This document shows, piece after piece, positions 54,833 to 64,000 of a stretch of DNA of 64,000 nucleotides. The notes under the pieces are model-generated. The model ran no database searches. It was not told the DNA's origin and was given only the letters and a program-made list of their open reading frames with translations. Origin of the DNA: an uncultured Erythrobacter sp. (GTDB taxonomy: Bacteria; Pseudomonadota; Alphaproteobacteria; Sphingomonadales; Sphingomonadaceae); contig CANLPY010000001.1 of NCBI GenBank assembly GCA_947493165.1, positions 1,302,001 through 1,366,000 on the forward strand. Reading direction: 5' to 3'. Made by a program: the position numbers and the translations under genes. Position 1 is the first letter of the stretch. Every line of letters starts with the position of its first letter.

Positions 54833-57103
54833 TCAATCGGTTTCAATATCGCGATCAGCTGCCCAGCTGCTCAATTCGTCGCGTAAGTTAATACTCGGAT
54901 CCGCGAGCCATGTGGTCATTGCGTCGCTGATCTCCGCAAGATCGACCTTGCGCACCAGTTCTTTGATCGGCCCAACGGCAGCTGGCGTGATAGACAAACG
55001 CCGAAAACCAATGCCGAGCAATGCCAGCGCCTCAAGCCTTCGCCCTCCCATTTCGCCGCACACCCCAAGGTCAACACCTGTGCCAAGGGTCGATTGCGTC
55101 ACTCTTCGAAGAAACCGCATGATTGATGGGCTGAGCCAATCATATCGCTCCGCCAGCAAAGGGTTGGCCCGGTCGGCGGCGAACAGAAATTGTGTCAGAT
55201 CGTTGGTTCCTACAGACAGGAAACTCAGCTTTGGGCAAAGCAGATCGAGCATTTCAGCGAGCGCTGGCACTTCCAGCATCGCTCCGTAATAAATCGCATC
55301 CGGGATCAGTTTCTTCTTAGCGCGCATAAACGCCAGCTGCTCTTCAAACACCGCCTTTGCAGCATCAAACTCCCACGGCTCTGACACCATCGGAAACATC
55401 ACATAAAGCGGCCGGTTGGCTGAAGCCTCAAGCAAGGACCGCGCCTGAACCTTCATCAGACCTTCGCGTTGCAACGCCAAACGCAGCGCGCGCCAACCCA
55501 TCGCCGGGTTCTCATCATGCCCCGATTCATTGTTGGCGAGATACGGGACTGCTTTGTCACCGCCGATATCAACCGTGCGGAAGATAACAGGCTTATCGCC
55601 CGCTGCCTCTAATACATCGCGATACAGTTTCGTCTGGCGTTCGCGTTGCGGCAGAGTCGCCGACACCAAGAACTGGAATTCGGTGCGGAACAGGCCGACA
55701 CCATCTGCACCGCTGGCCGCAAGAGCGCTCATATCATCGCGCAGGCCGGCATTCATCATCACCTGAATGCGCGTGCCGCAGCGGGTAAATGGTTCAACAT
55801 CGCGCAGCTCAGCATAGGCGGCCTGTTTTTTGCGTGACTGTGCGAACCGCGCTTCAAACGCTTCGGCCATCTGTGCGCTCGGCCTGACGGTGGCTGTCGC
55901 CTGATCCGCATCAAGCAAAATCTCATCACCTTCACGGATCACACCGCGAAGCCCGGCGGCGCGGCCCAGCACAGGCACACCCATCGCACGGGCCACAATC
56001 ACAACATGCGCCGTGAGGGATCCTTCCTCGAGGACAACACCCTTGAGCCGCCGCCTGTCATATTCAAGCAATTCAGCCGGCCCCAGATTGCGCGCAATCA
56101 GAATTGTTTCGCGGCGCAAGCCCTGACTAGCAGCCGTACCCAACTGACCAGAAACAATCCGCAGCAAGCGGTTAGAGAGGTCCTCTAGGTCGTGCATTCG
56201 ATCCGCAAGCAGCGCATCGTCAATCTCGCGCATCCGCATTCGGGTGCGTTGCTGCACTCGCTCAATCGCCGCCTCTGCAGTCAGCCCGCTATCAATCGCC
56301 TCATTAATGCGGCGCGACCACCCTTCATCATAAGCAAACATCTTATAGGTCTCGAGCACTTCCTCATGCTCGCCGCCCACACCGAATTCTGCCTGACTGG
56401 AGAGGGTGTCGATCTGCTCTCGCATCTTATCAAACGCGCGATAGACACGGGCTCGCTCTGCCTCGGTGTCGTCCGCCATCACCTGTTCGATCTGAACCCG
56501 CGGCTGGTGATAGACTGCCGTGCCCAATGCCAAACCTTTGACCAATGTCAGGCCGTTCAAAGTTTGAGTCCCGGTTAACCCTTCAGCGAGGCTGCGTGCT
56601 TCCTCTTCATCGACCAATTCCGCGTTAGCTATCAGTTCAGACAGCACCATAGCAGTGGTTTGCAGCGCTTCAATTTCGATATCTTCATAGCGCCGCGGCT
56701 CGACATGCTGAACACAAAGGACGCCCACCGCCCGCTCTCGATAAACGATAGGCACGCCGGCAAAGGAGTGGAATTTGTCTTCACCCGTCTCTGGCCGATA
56801 TTGGAAATCAGGATGCGCTTTTGCTTCGGCAAGGTTGAGGGTTTCCACCTTTTCCGCAATTGTTCCGGTTAGGCCCTCACCAATTGCCATGCGGGTTACG
56901 TGAACCGCGCTTTTGTTAAGGCCTTCTGTCGCAAACAGCTCCAGCATACTTTCGCGCAGCAGATAGATCGAGCAAACCTCGCTATCCAGCGTATCGCCAA
57001 TGATCTGCACTACCTGATCGAGTTTGCCCTGCGCATGCATACGCGAAGCCATCACCTCGTGCAGGCGAGTTAGGATTTGTCGGGCTGATGCAGCTGCGCT
57101 CAT
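54833..57103 (-). CDS. ptsP: Phosphoenolpyruvate--protein phosphotransferase, nitrogen PTS (EI-Ntr)
   Basis: A 756-residue enzyme I of the nitrogen-related PTS. An N-terminal GAF domain (residues about 15-160) senses glutamine or alpha-ketoglutarate in homologues. The phosphorylated His is in EEGSLTAHVVIVARAMGVPVLG, the PEP-binding TIM barrel has FRTVDIGGDKAVPY and DGVGLFRTEFQFL. It phosphorylates NPr and then EIIA-Ntr. It is followed by rodZ-like and cpoB genes on the same strand, without obvious coupling. Confidence 0.95.
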   Translation of the reverse strand: MSAAASARQILTRLHEVMASRMHAQGKLDQVVQIIGDTLDSEVCSIYLLRESMLELFATEGLNKSAVHVTRMAIGEGLTGTIAEKVETLNLAEAKAHPDFQYRPETGEDKFHSFAGVPIVYRERAVGVLCVQHVEPRRYEDIEIEALQTTAMVLSELIANAELVDEEEARSLAEGLTGTQTLNGLTLVKGLALGTAVYHQPRVQIEQVMADDTEAERARVYRAFDKMREQIDTLSSQAEFGVGGEHEEVLETYKMFAYDEGWSRRINEAIDSGLTAEAAIERVQQRTRMRMREIDDALLADRMHDLEDLSNRLLRIVSGQLGTAASQGLRRETILIARNLGPAELLEYDRRRLKGVVLEEGSLTAHVVIVARAMGVPVLGRAAGLRGVIREGDEILLDADQATATVRPSAQMAEAFEARFAQSRKKQAAYAELRDVEPFTRCGTRIQVMMNAGLRDDMSALAASGADGVGLFRTEFQFLVSATLPQRERQTKLYRDVLEAAGDKPVIFRTVDIGGDKAVPYLANNESGHDENPAMGWRALRLALQREGLMKVQARSLLEASANRPLYVMFPMVSEPWEFDAAKAVFEEQLAFMRAKKKLIPDAIYYGAMLEVPALAEMLDLLCPKLSFLSVGTNDLTQFLFAADRANPLLAERYDWLSPSIMRFLRRVTQSTLGTGVDLGVCGEMGGRRLEALALLGIGFRRLSITPAAVGPIKELVRKVDLAEISDAMTTWLADPSINLRDELSSWAADRDIETD

Positions 57104-57217
57104 AACCCCACTGGGTTAGAGAATGGCCGCGCAAAAGCAAAGCAATGCTGCGCGATCACGCGTCTTTTTCGGTCCAGTACGGCGCAAATGCACGGGTGTG
57201 GGCCCGTGCCTGTCAGG

Positions 57218-57385
57218 TCAGGCCTGCGTAATCTCTTCCTTCAATCGCAGTTTCTGTTTTTTCAGCAACTGGATTGTAGCGGCGTCGGGAACAGGTCGGT
57301 TCATCTCAGCGCGAAGCTGAGCGTCTAGCCCTGCATGTTTTGATTCCAGCGCATTGAGGTGGGATGATCCTGCGGACGATGCCAT
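57218..57385 (-). CDS. DUF465 (YdcH-like) small protein
   Basis: A 55-residue helical protein with the family pattern: SSHLNALESKHAGLDAQLRAEMNRPVPDAATIQLLKKQKLRLKEEI. The ATG at 57385 follows CAGGAGACTCTTT, so the longer upstream frame is rejected. The family is widespread in alphaproteobacteria and of unknown role. A second DUF465 gene starts in the opposite direction 268 bases away. Confidence 0.85.
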   Translation of the reverse strand: MASSAGSSHLNALESKHAGLDAQLRAEMNRPVPDAATIQLLKKQKLRLKEEITQA

Positions 57386-57652
57386 AAAGAGTCTCCTGAA
57401 TAGGGGGTAACAACCCCGATGTGGAGCGACTCGTCCAACGCGGACGAACCGCGAATTTGCATAAAACCACAATCGTCAACTGATGCAAAGGCGGAGTTGG
57501 TCCAATTGCGAGATGACGTTTAAGATTCACGTTGGTTGTACAAGACTCGCAAACTTTTGGTCGATTTCATGACCATTGCGACCTAAGTGATAAACCAGCC
57601 ATGGTGCGGGTGTGCGAGTGCCCGAACGAAGGTTGATTGGGGATCAAAGCGC

Positions 57653-57850
57653 GTGAACGAAGCAGAATTGCAAAAGCGTCTTGAGTTGCTGCGCACTGAG
57701 CATGGCGACCTTAATGCCGCGATTGATGCGCTGACCGCAACGGGTTCTACCGATCAATTGCAGATCGCTCGGCTGAAAAAGCGCAAATTGCGCCTCAAAG
57801 ACCAAATCGCCTTGATCGAAGACAATTTGCTGCCCGATATTATCGCCTGA
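57653..57850 (+). CDS. DUF465 (YdcH-like) small protein, second copy
   Basis: A 65-residue helical DUF465 protein (MNEAELQKRLELLRTEHGDL ... LKKRKLRLKDQIALIEDNLLPDIIA). It starts with GTG at 57653. It shares the KKxKLRLKxxI core with the minus-strand copy at 57218-57385 and precedes rcdA by 115 bases on the same strand. Confidence 0.83.
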   Translation: MNEAELQKRLELLRTEHGDLNAAIDALTATGSTDQLQIARLKKRKLRLKDQIALIEDNLLPDIIA

Positions 57851-57965
57851 GACTGCTTAACGCAGCAATTGTGTGCCAGCACGGGACGCATTGCGACTTT
57901 GGCCGGGATATTCTGGTTACCTCGCTGGCGCAGCAGCAATTCGGGGCGTAGCGGCTATTCAAGTC

Positions 57966-58430
57966 ATGGATCGCAAAAACAATCTCTCACAGCCGATAGT
58001 CGAAGCTTTGTATAGCGAAGCTCTGGTGCTGGCAGACGAAGTTCGTGCAGTGTTCGCACTAGGGGCGAAAGAATCATCCAGCGGTGAATTGGATAAAGTC
58101 CGCCTAGCCCTTTCAATTGAGGGGCTGAAGACCACGACCCGAATGATGCATACTCTCGCATGGCTGCTGAACCAGCGCGCGTTTTTCTCGGGCGAGTTGA
58201 GCGAAAACCAAGTGCGCCGGCACGGCGAACTGCCCGAAGACCGCCCGGTTGATATAGAGCAATTGGCCATGCTTGAACCGGCCACCCGGCAACTGATCGA
58301 TGAAACGGTCCTATTGCACACGCGCATCGCGAGGCTGGATCAGGCATGGCGCCAAGACATTGAAGCGGCGACATCGCCCGCACGCGCATTTCAAGAACGC
58401 ATCGGGCGCGAACTCGGGCGTTTCGGGTAA
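57966..58430 (+). CDS. rcdA: Regulator of CtrA degradation RcdA (DUF1465)
   Basis: A 154-residue helical protein of the DUF1465 family to which Caulobacter RcdA belongs. RcdA is an adaptor that helps ClpXP degrade CtrA at the cell pole before replication starts. The family core SEALVLADEVRAVFALG and TTTRMMHTLAWLLNQRAFFSGELS is intact. The ATG at 57966 is preferred to a start at 57873. ClpX, ClpP and ChpT of the same circuit are also in this window. Confidence 0.82.
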   Translation: MDRKNNLSQPIVEALYSEALVLADEVRAVFALGAKESSSGELDKVRLALSIEGLKTTTRMMHTLAWLLNQRAFFSGELSENQVRRHGELPEDRPVDIEQLAMLEPATRQLIDETVLLHTRIARLDQAWRQDIEAATSPARAFQERIGRELGRFG

Positions 58431-58460
58431 GAATAACACCTTACCACGGGCGAAATGGGC

Positions 58461-59930
58461 CTAAGCGGCAGCCAATGCCTTTCTCCAGCGCGCAAGGCGA
58501 GAATCTCGAACCTCATCATCCATCGATGGAGTGAAGTTGTGAAGCTTGCCGCGCATGGCTTGTGCAGCGGCATCCAAATCAGGATAGAGATCTGCCCCAG
58601 TTGCCGCCAGCATGGCAGCACCCAGCGCGGTCGTCTCTACAAACTCAGGCCGCTCAACCGGCACATTCAATATGTCAGCAAGGTCCTGCGCCATCCAATC
58701 ATTGGCGCTCATCCCGCCATCAATCCGCAGCGTGCCCCAGCCCCTTCCACCCTTGGCAAAGGCCTCGGCCAAGTCATGTGTCTGATACGCCATTGCCTCC
58801 AAGGCAGCGCGCGCCAATTCCGCTTTACCCGTGGCAAAACTCAAGCCAGAAATCAGCCCCCTTGCTTCTGCCCGCCAATGCGGTGCGCCCAGGCCAGCGA
58901 GCGCAGGCACAATCGTCACCCCGCCAGTGTCGGGAATGGCGCGTGCAAGCACCTCTGTCTGGCTGGCAGACTCGACCACGCCCAAGGAATCGCGCAACCA
59001 TTGAACAAGCGATCCCGCCACAAACACCGACCCTTCGATGGCATATATCCGTTCGCCCCCGATTTGCGTCAGTACCGTGCCCAGCAAGCGATTTTGCGAG
59101 CGCGGAATAGTGCGTCCTTGATTGGTCAGCACAAACGCGCCAGTGCCATAGGTCGCTTTCGTCTCGCCGGGTGAAAGGCAAGACTGTCCAATCGTTGCCG
59201 CCTGCTGATCGCCACCCATGCCGGTGATTGGGATTGCCCGTCCAAACAGCTCGGCCGCAGTTTCGCCCAAAGCGCCGGACATATCTATAACCTCAGGCAA
59301 TGCCGCGCGTGGCACACCCAGCAGATCGCATAGTCCAGCATCAAACTGCGCGCCTGCCAGTTCAAGCAACAAAGTGCGGCTCGCATTGCTGGCATCGCTA
59401 ACATGAGCGCCGCCGGTCAATTTGTAGGTCAGCCAGCTTTCAATCGTGCCCAGCGCGAGCGTGCCCTTCTCAGCCGCGGCTTTCACCTCTGCTACATTGT
59501 CGAGCAACCAGCGCATTTTCGTGCCGGAAAAATACGGATCAAGCAGCAGGCCTGTGCGCGATTGCACATCTGATTCATGCCCAGATGCGCGCAAACCTTC
59601 GCAGAAATCAGCGGTCCGGCGGTCTTGCCAAACGATCGCGCGATGCAGCGGCTCGCCTGTGGCCTTATCCCACGCAACAACTGTTTCGCGCTGGTTGGTG
59701 ATGCCAATGGCCGCAATGCTGGCGGCTCCGCCCGCCTTGGGCAAAAGCTCTTGCGCACACGCCAAAGTCTTGTTCCATATCTCACTTGCGTCGTGCTCAA
59801 CCCAGCCGGCTTGCGGATAATGCTGCGTCAGTTCTTTTTGCGACACGGCGACCATCGCGCCGTCGCTGGTGAACAGCATCGCACGGGTTGACGTTGTCCC
59901 TTCATCCAGAACGAGAATGTAATCGGCCAT
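58461..59930 (-). CDS. glpK: Glycerol kinase
   Basis: A 489-residue FGGY-family kinase making glycerol-3-phosphate. The phosphate loop is DEGTTSTRAMLF, WQDRRTADFCEG and PYFSGTKMRWLLDN are the substrate-binding motifs, and MGGDQQAATIGQ carries the catalytic Asp. The length is normal for GlpK. No glpF or glpD gene neighbours it. Confidence 0.96.
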   Translation of the reverse strand: MADYILVLDEGTTSTRAMLFTSDGAMVAVSQKELTQHYPQAGWVEHDASEIWNKTLACAQELLPKAGGAASIAAIGITNQRETVVAWDKATGEPLHRAIVWQDRRTADFCEGLRASGHESDVQSRTGLLLDPYFSGTKMRWLLDNVAEVKAAAEKGTLALGTIESWLTYKLTGGAHVSDASNASRTLLLELAGAQFDAGLCDLLGVPRAALPEVIDMSGALGETAAELFGRAIPITGMGGDQQAATIGQSCLSPGETKATYGTGAFVLTNQGRTIPRSQNRLLGTVLTQIGGERIYAIEGSVFVAGSLVQWLRDSLGVVESASQTEVLARAIPDTGGVTIVPALAGLGAPHWRAEARGLISGLSFATGKAELARAALEAMAYQTHDLAEAFAKGGRGWGTLRIDGGMSANDWMAQDLADILNVPVERPEFVETTALGAAMLAATGADLYPDLDAAAQAMRGKLHNFTPSMDDEVRDSRLARWRKALAAA

Positions 59931-59985
59931 CTAAATCCCTCTCTTGTGCGTGACTTCTGCCACGCTCACCTCCATATGCAACCCC

Positions 59986-60858
59986 ATGGCAGGACTACCT
60001 GAGAAACCTTGGCCGACCGGCACCGCAGAACAACTTGACCCGCTGATCCACCGCGTGCTCGCGCCTAACCCATCACCCTACACTTATACCGGCACACAGA
60101 GTTATGTCGTGGGCGCTGGCTCAGATGTGGCGGTGATTGATCCTGGTCCCAATGATCCCGTCCACATTGAGGCGATCATGGAGACAGTGGGTGAGGCGCG
60201 CATTGCCGCCATCATGTGCACCCATACGCACCGTGATCACTCACCCGCCGCTGCACCATTGGCGCAGCGCACAGGCGCGCCGGTTGTGGGATGTGCGCCG
60301 CTGGTCCTTAAATCAGATCGCCCACGCGCAGATGAAGCGTTCGATACCACTTATGCGCCTGATCGCGTATTAGAGGATGGCGAGCAAATGCGCGGTGAAG
60401 GCTGGACTCTAACCACGGTTCACACGCCGGGGCATACATCGAACCACCTGTGCTTTGCGCTGGAAGAGAGCAAAGCCCTGTTTACCGGCGATCATGTGAT
60501 GGGTTGGTCAACCAGTGTCGTCATTCCGCCAGATGGCGACATGGGCGATTATCTGCGCAGCCTAGAACGGCTTATGGCACGCGATGATGCGGTGTACCAC
60601 TCTGCGCACGGGGCAGCGATCACCAAACCTCAACAATTGGTACGCGGAATGATCGGTCATCGCCGCCAGCGCGAAAACCAGATTTTGCGATTGCTTGGCG
60701 AGGCTGCTCGGCCAATCCCAGAGTTTATCCCGGCAATGTACAAAGGCCTTGACCCGCGGCTAATTACAGCAGCGGAAATGAGCGTTGAAGCGCATCTGAT
60801 TGACTTGGAAAAACGCGGTATGGTGGCGAAAAGCGAAGGTGTTTGGCGTTCAGCTTAA
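59986..60858 (+). CDS. Metallo-beta-lactamase-fold hydrolase (LACTB2-like)
   Basis: A 290-residue MBL-fold enzyme. The metal motif is CTHTHRDHSPAAA, with later ligands in VHTPGHTSNH and FTGDHVMGW, and a C-terminal winged-helix-like domain (AMYKGLDPRLITAAEMSVEAHLIDLEKRG) as in the LACTB2 group. It may act as an endoribonuclease or small hydrolase. The ATG at 59986 starts immediately before the family's first strand; a GTG at 59944 is less likely. Confidence 0.85.
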   Translation: MAGLPEKPWPTGTAEQLDPLIHRVLAPNPSPYTYTGTQSYVVGAGSDVAVIDPGPNDPVHIEAIMETVGEARIAAIMCTHTHRDHSPAAAPLAQRTGAPVVGCAPLVLKSDRPRADEAFDTTYAPDRVLEDGEQMRGEGWTLTTVHTPGHTSNHLCFALEESKALFTGDHVMGWSTSVVIPPDGDMGDYLRSLERLMARDDAVYHSAHGAAITKPQQLVRGMIGHRRQRENQILRLLGEAARPIPEFIPAMYKGLDPRLITAAEMSVEAHLIDLEKRGMVAKSEGVWRSA

Positions 60859-60902
60859 AGGCGGCGCGGCTTTATTCTCGCACCTTTCTACTCTTTGTTA
60901 CC

Positions 60903-61367
60903 TCATTGATCTTCGTTGATGGTGTTCATTGCTTTGGCGCGCATCTCAGCGTTCTGCTCGTCCTCGCCGCGATCATAACCTTTAACGACAGTGGCCAGAA
61001 TAGGCTGATTAGCTTTTTGCTTCGCGCCGGTTTTCTGCCCGATGTTGGACAGCATTGTGCCAAGCGATTGAAACATTTCTGCAACCGCGCCGCGTTCCTT
61101 TGTCTTGCTAATGCGCACCTGCGCCTCAGGCGAGACGACCACGAAGTCGTCACCGCGAACGAGAACCGCACGAGCACCCTTGCCCGTTCGGATCACGTCA
61201 CCAACCTGCAGCGTCGTTCCTTGCGCGCCATACAGCGCCTTATCATCGCGAATGATGGAAACTTGACCGTCAGCCTCTGAAATGGTCCAGCCGGAGTTGG
61301 CTGCAAGCGCCGCGTTGCCCGTAAAAAGGGCCAAAACAATGCAGATGTGCCGCGCTAACTTGATCAT
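60903..61367 (-). CDS. Secreted FecR-domain-like protein
   Basis: A 154-residue protein with a Sec signal peptide (residues 1-23, ending AALAANS). The mature part contains a FecR-type beta domain (LQVGDVIRTGKGARAVLVRGDDFVVVSPEAQVRIS), which in non-signalling proteins occurs as a stand-alone module. A charged C-terminal tail (KGYDRGEDEQNAEMRAKAMN) follows. Function unknown. It is convergent with the MBL gene. Confidence 0.72.
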   Translation of the reverse strand: MIKLARHICIVLALFTGNAALAANSGWTISEADGQVSIIRDDKALYGAQGTTLQVGDVIRTGKGARAVLVRGDDFVVVSPEAQVRISKTKERGAVAEMFQSLGTMLSNIGQKTGAKQKANQPILATVVKGYDRGEDEQNAEMRAKAMNTINEDQ

Positions 61368-61544
61368 GATACCACCCCAAAATTCCGACTTTCTGACGCT
61401 AGAATTAGCGCAGAGGTTTTGGCATCGGCTTAAATGGGTCGGTTAAGAAAATGCTGAAAGCTATGGTTAACGCAATGGCTTTCTCATCCAAATCGGAGGC
61501 GCTTTCCAGCAAGAGCGAGAACTATTGCGCAGAGCGTTTTGCCC

Positions 61545-63152
61545 TTAGGCTAGCTCTCCCTTCGCAAAGCTTTCCGCTAGCTGGAATCTCTGAATTTTCC
61601 CTGATCCAGTCAACGGAAATTCCGTCATCCAAACCCAGTGCGCAGGCGTTTTTTGCGGGGATAGGCGCTCGCGGATAAATGCGCGAAGTTCGCTTTCGTC
61701 AGGTCGCTCGGTCCCGTCCGCTGCCCGCATAAAACACACGACAATCTCACCCCATTTTTCGTCCGGCACGCCGGCAACCGCCACCTCGGCAATGGCCGGG
61801 TGCTCAAGAAGCGCGGCTTCAATTTCTGCCGGAAACAGGTTTTCGCCGCCGCGAATGATCATTTCCTTCACCCGGCCTGTGATTTTAACGTAACCGCGCG
61901 CGTCCATCGTGCCCAAATCGCCTGTGTGAAGCCAACCATCAGCATCAATTGTCTCTGCGGTCGCTTGCGGATTATCATTATAACCCGCCATCATGTTGAA
62001 ACCGCGCATGCAGATTTCACCCTGCTCATCCACCGCGCAAACCGAATTGTCGCCCGGATTGCGGATTGCCACCTCCATATGTGAGCATGGCTGACCGATA
62101 GTGTCCGTCAAATCCGAGCCCGTATCAGTTGGCCACGCGGCGGTGATAGCAGGCGAGGTTTCTGTCTGGCCGTAAACAATCAGGATCGGCACACCGAAGA
62201 CCTCTTGCGCCGCGCGGTTCAGTTCGGGTTGAACCATCGCCCCGCCAGACACGATTGTTTCCACGCCGCGCACATCTGTTCCGCTCGCTTTCGCGGCCTC
62301 GATCATGGCAAAGATCATGGTCGACACACCGCCCACAATTTCGGGCTTTTCACGCGCGATCGCTTCAACCACGGCTGCAGGATCAAACAGCGTCACAAGC
62401 AGGATCGTCGCCCCGTGGCTCAAACAGCCTAGAACACATACGGCGCTGCCTGCAGTATGGAACAACGGGAACGGGCACAGCACCTGCGCACCGGGCCGCA
62501 AATTCCAACGCGCGTAGACATCGTAATTGCTTTGCAAGAGGCCGTGCTGGTGCAACATTACACCCTTGGGAAAACCAGTTGTGCCGGATGTGTATTGGAT
62601 CATGCAGACATCGCGTGGCTTTGTTTCGCGCAAGGTGCCATCGCTCTCACCTGCGAACAGATCACCGTGGTCCTCTATATCGATCACATGCTCAGACGCG
62701 GCAAGCCCCGCCGCGGCTTCATCAACCACGGGCCGCAGAGCCGATCCGCGCACATGCGGCTGGTAATACACCGCGGCGGACTTCGACTGTTCAAGCACAT
62801 AGCGCACCTCACGCGGCGTGAAGGATGGGTTGACGGTGACAATTGTTAATCCAGCCATTGCCGCACCCATTTGGATCAATATCCATTCAGGGCAATTCCC
62901 GCCCATGATCGCGATCCGCGTACCCGTCGTATGGCGAGAGGCGAGTGCGCGTCCGCACCGTTCGCTGTCCGCGAGCAACCGCGCATAGGTCCATTCTCGG
63001 CCCATCGAGCCATCTGCCTTGAGCTCGCGCAAAGCCTTACCATCGGGCCGCATCGCCGCCTGTTCGCGCAGCACTTCTTCAATGGTGCGTTCGCGATATT
63101 CGGTGTCGCTTTGCGCCGGGCAATAGGCTTCGCTCAAATCCAATTTGTACAT
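61545..63152 (-). CDS. Acyl-CoA synthetase, AMP-binding family
   Basis: A 535-residue adenylate-forming enzyme. The core motifs are YTSGTTGFPKGVMLHQHG (P-loop), YGQTETSP (acyl/AMP pocket) and TGDLGTMDARGYVKITGRVKEMIIRGGENLFPAEIE, with the C-terminal catalytic Lys in LTGSGKIQRFQ. It activates a fatty or aromatic acid as CoA thioester; the exact substrate is not evident. It is divergent from nadA. Confidence 0.92.
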   Translation of the reverse strand: MYKLDLSEAYCPAQSDTEYRERTIEEVLREQAAMRPDGKALRELKADGSMGREWTYARLLADSERCGRALASRHTTGTRIAIMGGNCPEWILIQMGAAMAGLTIVTVNPSFTPREVRYVLEQSKSAAVYYQPHVRGSALRPVVDEAAAGLAASEHVIDIEDHGDLFAGESDGTLRETKPRDVCMIQYTSGTTGFPKGVMLHQHGLLQSNYDVYARWNLRPGAQVLCPFPLFHTAGSAVCVLGCLSHGATILLVTLFDPAAVVEAIAREKPEIVGGVSTMIFAMIEAAKASGTDVRGVETIVSGGAMVQPELNRAAQEVFGVPILIVYGQTETSPAITAAWPTDTGSDLTDTIGQPCSHMEVAIRNPGDNSVCAVDEQGEICMRGFNMMAGYNDNPQATAETIDADGWLHTGDLGTMDARGYVKITGRVKEMIIRGGENLFPAEIEAALLEHPAIAEVAVAGVPDEKWGEIVVCFMRAADGTERPDESELRAFIRERLSPQKTPAHWVWMTEFPLTGSGKIQRFQLAESFAKGELA

Positions 63153-63252
63153 TGCGCTCTCTCCAGTGCCCCTATGCTAGCCAAAACGCTCGCAAATCCC
63201 AGCAAAAACCCTATATCACGCCCCAAGACATACCAGTGAGGGGTGCGAGAGA

Positions 63253-64000
63253 ATGAGTGTTGAGAATAAAGTGCCATCGGGCGAGGACTTGCTCGCTGAA
63301 ATCGATCGTCTGCGCAAAGAACGCAATGCGGTGATCCTGGCGCATTATTACCAAACGCCCGATATTCAGGACATCGCCGATTATGTCGGAGACTCACTCC
63401 AGCTTAGCCAGATGGCGGCGGAAACGGATGCCGATGTTATCGCATTTTGCGGCGTGAAGTTCATGGCCGACACTGCGAAAATCCTCTCGCCAGAGAAGAT
63501 CGTCGTGCTGCCTGATATGGATGCCGGGTGCAGCCTGGAAGACAGCTGTCCGCCTGAGAAGTTCAAGGCTTTCCGTGAGGCGCATCCCGATCACATCGCG
63601 CTGACCTACATCAATTGCTCGACCGAGGTGAAAGCGCTCTCGGACATCATCGTCACCAGCTCCAGCGCGGAGACGATCCTGCAGCAGATCCCGGAAGAGC
63701 AGAAGATCATCTTTGGCCCGGACCGCCACCTTGGCGGCTATCTGGCACGCAAGTTCAATCGCGAAATGCTGCTGTGGCCGGGCGTGTGCATTGTGCATGA
63801 GGCGTTTAGCGAGACGGAGCTGCTCAAGTTGAAAGAACAGCACCCCGATGCGCCAATCGCCGCGCACCCGGAATGCCCGCCAACCATTGTCGATCATGCG
63901 GATTACGTCGGCTCAACCAGCGGTATTTTGAAGTTCGCAAAAGAGTTTGAAGGCGACACTCTGATCGTCGCGACAGAACCGCACATCATCCACCAGATGG
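63253..64000 (+). CDS. nadA: Quinolinate synthase NadA (3' partial)
   Basis: The first 249 residues of the 4Fe-4S enzyme that condenses iminoaspartate with dihydroxyacetone phosphate in NAD synthesis. The visible signatures are ILAHYYQTPDIQDIADYVGDSL, two cluster Cys regions (TYINCSTEVKA and HPECPPTIVDHADYVGSTSG) and GPDRHLGGYLARKF. The ATG at 63253 follows GAGGGGTGCGAGAGA. The gene runs past the right edge of the window. Confidence 0.96.
   Translation, partial: MSVENKVPSGEDLLAEIDRLRKERNAVILAHYYQTPDIQDIADYVGDSLQLSQMAAETDADVIAFCGVKFMADTAKILSPEKIVVLPDMDAGCSLEDSCPPEKFKAFREAHPDHIALTYINCSTEVKALSDIIVTSSSAETILQQIPEEQKIIFGPDRHLGGYLARKFNREMLLWPGVCIVHEAFSETELLKLKEQHPDAPIAAHPECPPTIVDHADYVGSTSGILKFAKEFEGDTLIVATEPHIIHQM

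Noticed and set aside
1..64000. CRISPR array, insertion sequences, prophage
   Set aside because: No regularly spaced repeats, transposase or phage structural genes were seen in the window.

Overview
The window is a stretch of chromosome from an alphaproteobacterium, most likely order Sphingomonadales and close to Erythrobacteraceae. The evidence is the gene set rather than any marker search: the CtrA-pathway phosphotransferase ChpT and the CtrA-degradation adaptor RcdA (DUF1465), a SigK/RskA-like ECF pair beside a fasciclin protein, an Entner-Doudoroff cluster zwf-edd-glk, an active/inactive pyrB-pyrC' pair, DUF3297 and DUF465 proteins, and moderately high G+C with short intergenic spaces. 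I see no integrase, transposase, phage gene or CRISPR array. Both ends cut genes: a protease autotransporter at the left (5' end missing) and nadA at the right (3' end missing).

Layout. 1-5900: trypsin-like autotransporter, membrane-anchored glutamate-synthase-like flavoprotein, a structured repeat, RNase P RNA (minus strand) and aquaporin. 6000-10500: JAMM protease-chpT-amidase operon (minus), an rluD-type pseudouridine synthase, rpoH, and a convergent secreted protein whose 3' end contains the rpoH terminator. 10600-15750: mtgA, a His-rich cation efflux protein, ECF sigma and anti-sigma factors in overlapping order, an acyltransferase, and a fasciclin protein with a possible ECF promoter. 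15800-22400 (minus): tRNA-Leu(UAG), trigger factor with a long Lys/Ala/Pro tail, a chemoreceptor, clpP, clpX. 22500-28000: DUF3297, der, DUF2721, bacterioferritin with its ferredoxin behind a Fur-like box, and a DUF418 membrane protein. 28050-32150: two SPOR-domain proteins flanking a ParA ATPase and a small basic partner.

32170-42500: pyrimidine genes pyrC'-pyrB, sppA, serS, surE, a potassium channel, a 41-residue membrane protein, rimO and a transglutaminase-like protein. 42500-50800: LacI-type regulator divergent from zwf-edd-glk and a divergent PEP-carboxylase-like gene. 50800-57200: L,D-transpeptidase, tilS, cpoB (ybgF), a RodZ-like protein and ptsP. 57200-64000: two divergent DUF465 genes, rcdA, glpK, a metallo-beta-lactamase-fold hydrolase, a FecR-like protein, an acyl-CoA synthetase and nadA.

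Themes: ChpT, ClpX, ClpP and RcdA are all parts of the CtrA phosphorylation and proteolysis circuit. Several cell-envelope genes occur (mtgA, amidase, L,D-transpeptidase, RodZ, CpoB, SPOR proteins). The most interesting candidates for something undescribed are the ParA/small partner/SPOR locus, a two-hairpin dispersed repeat with compensatory base changes, a PEP-carboxylase homologue with altered signature motifs, and the histone-H1-like tail on trigger factor.
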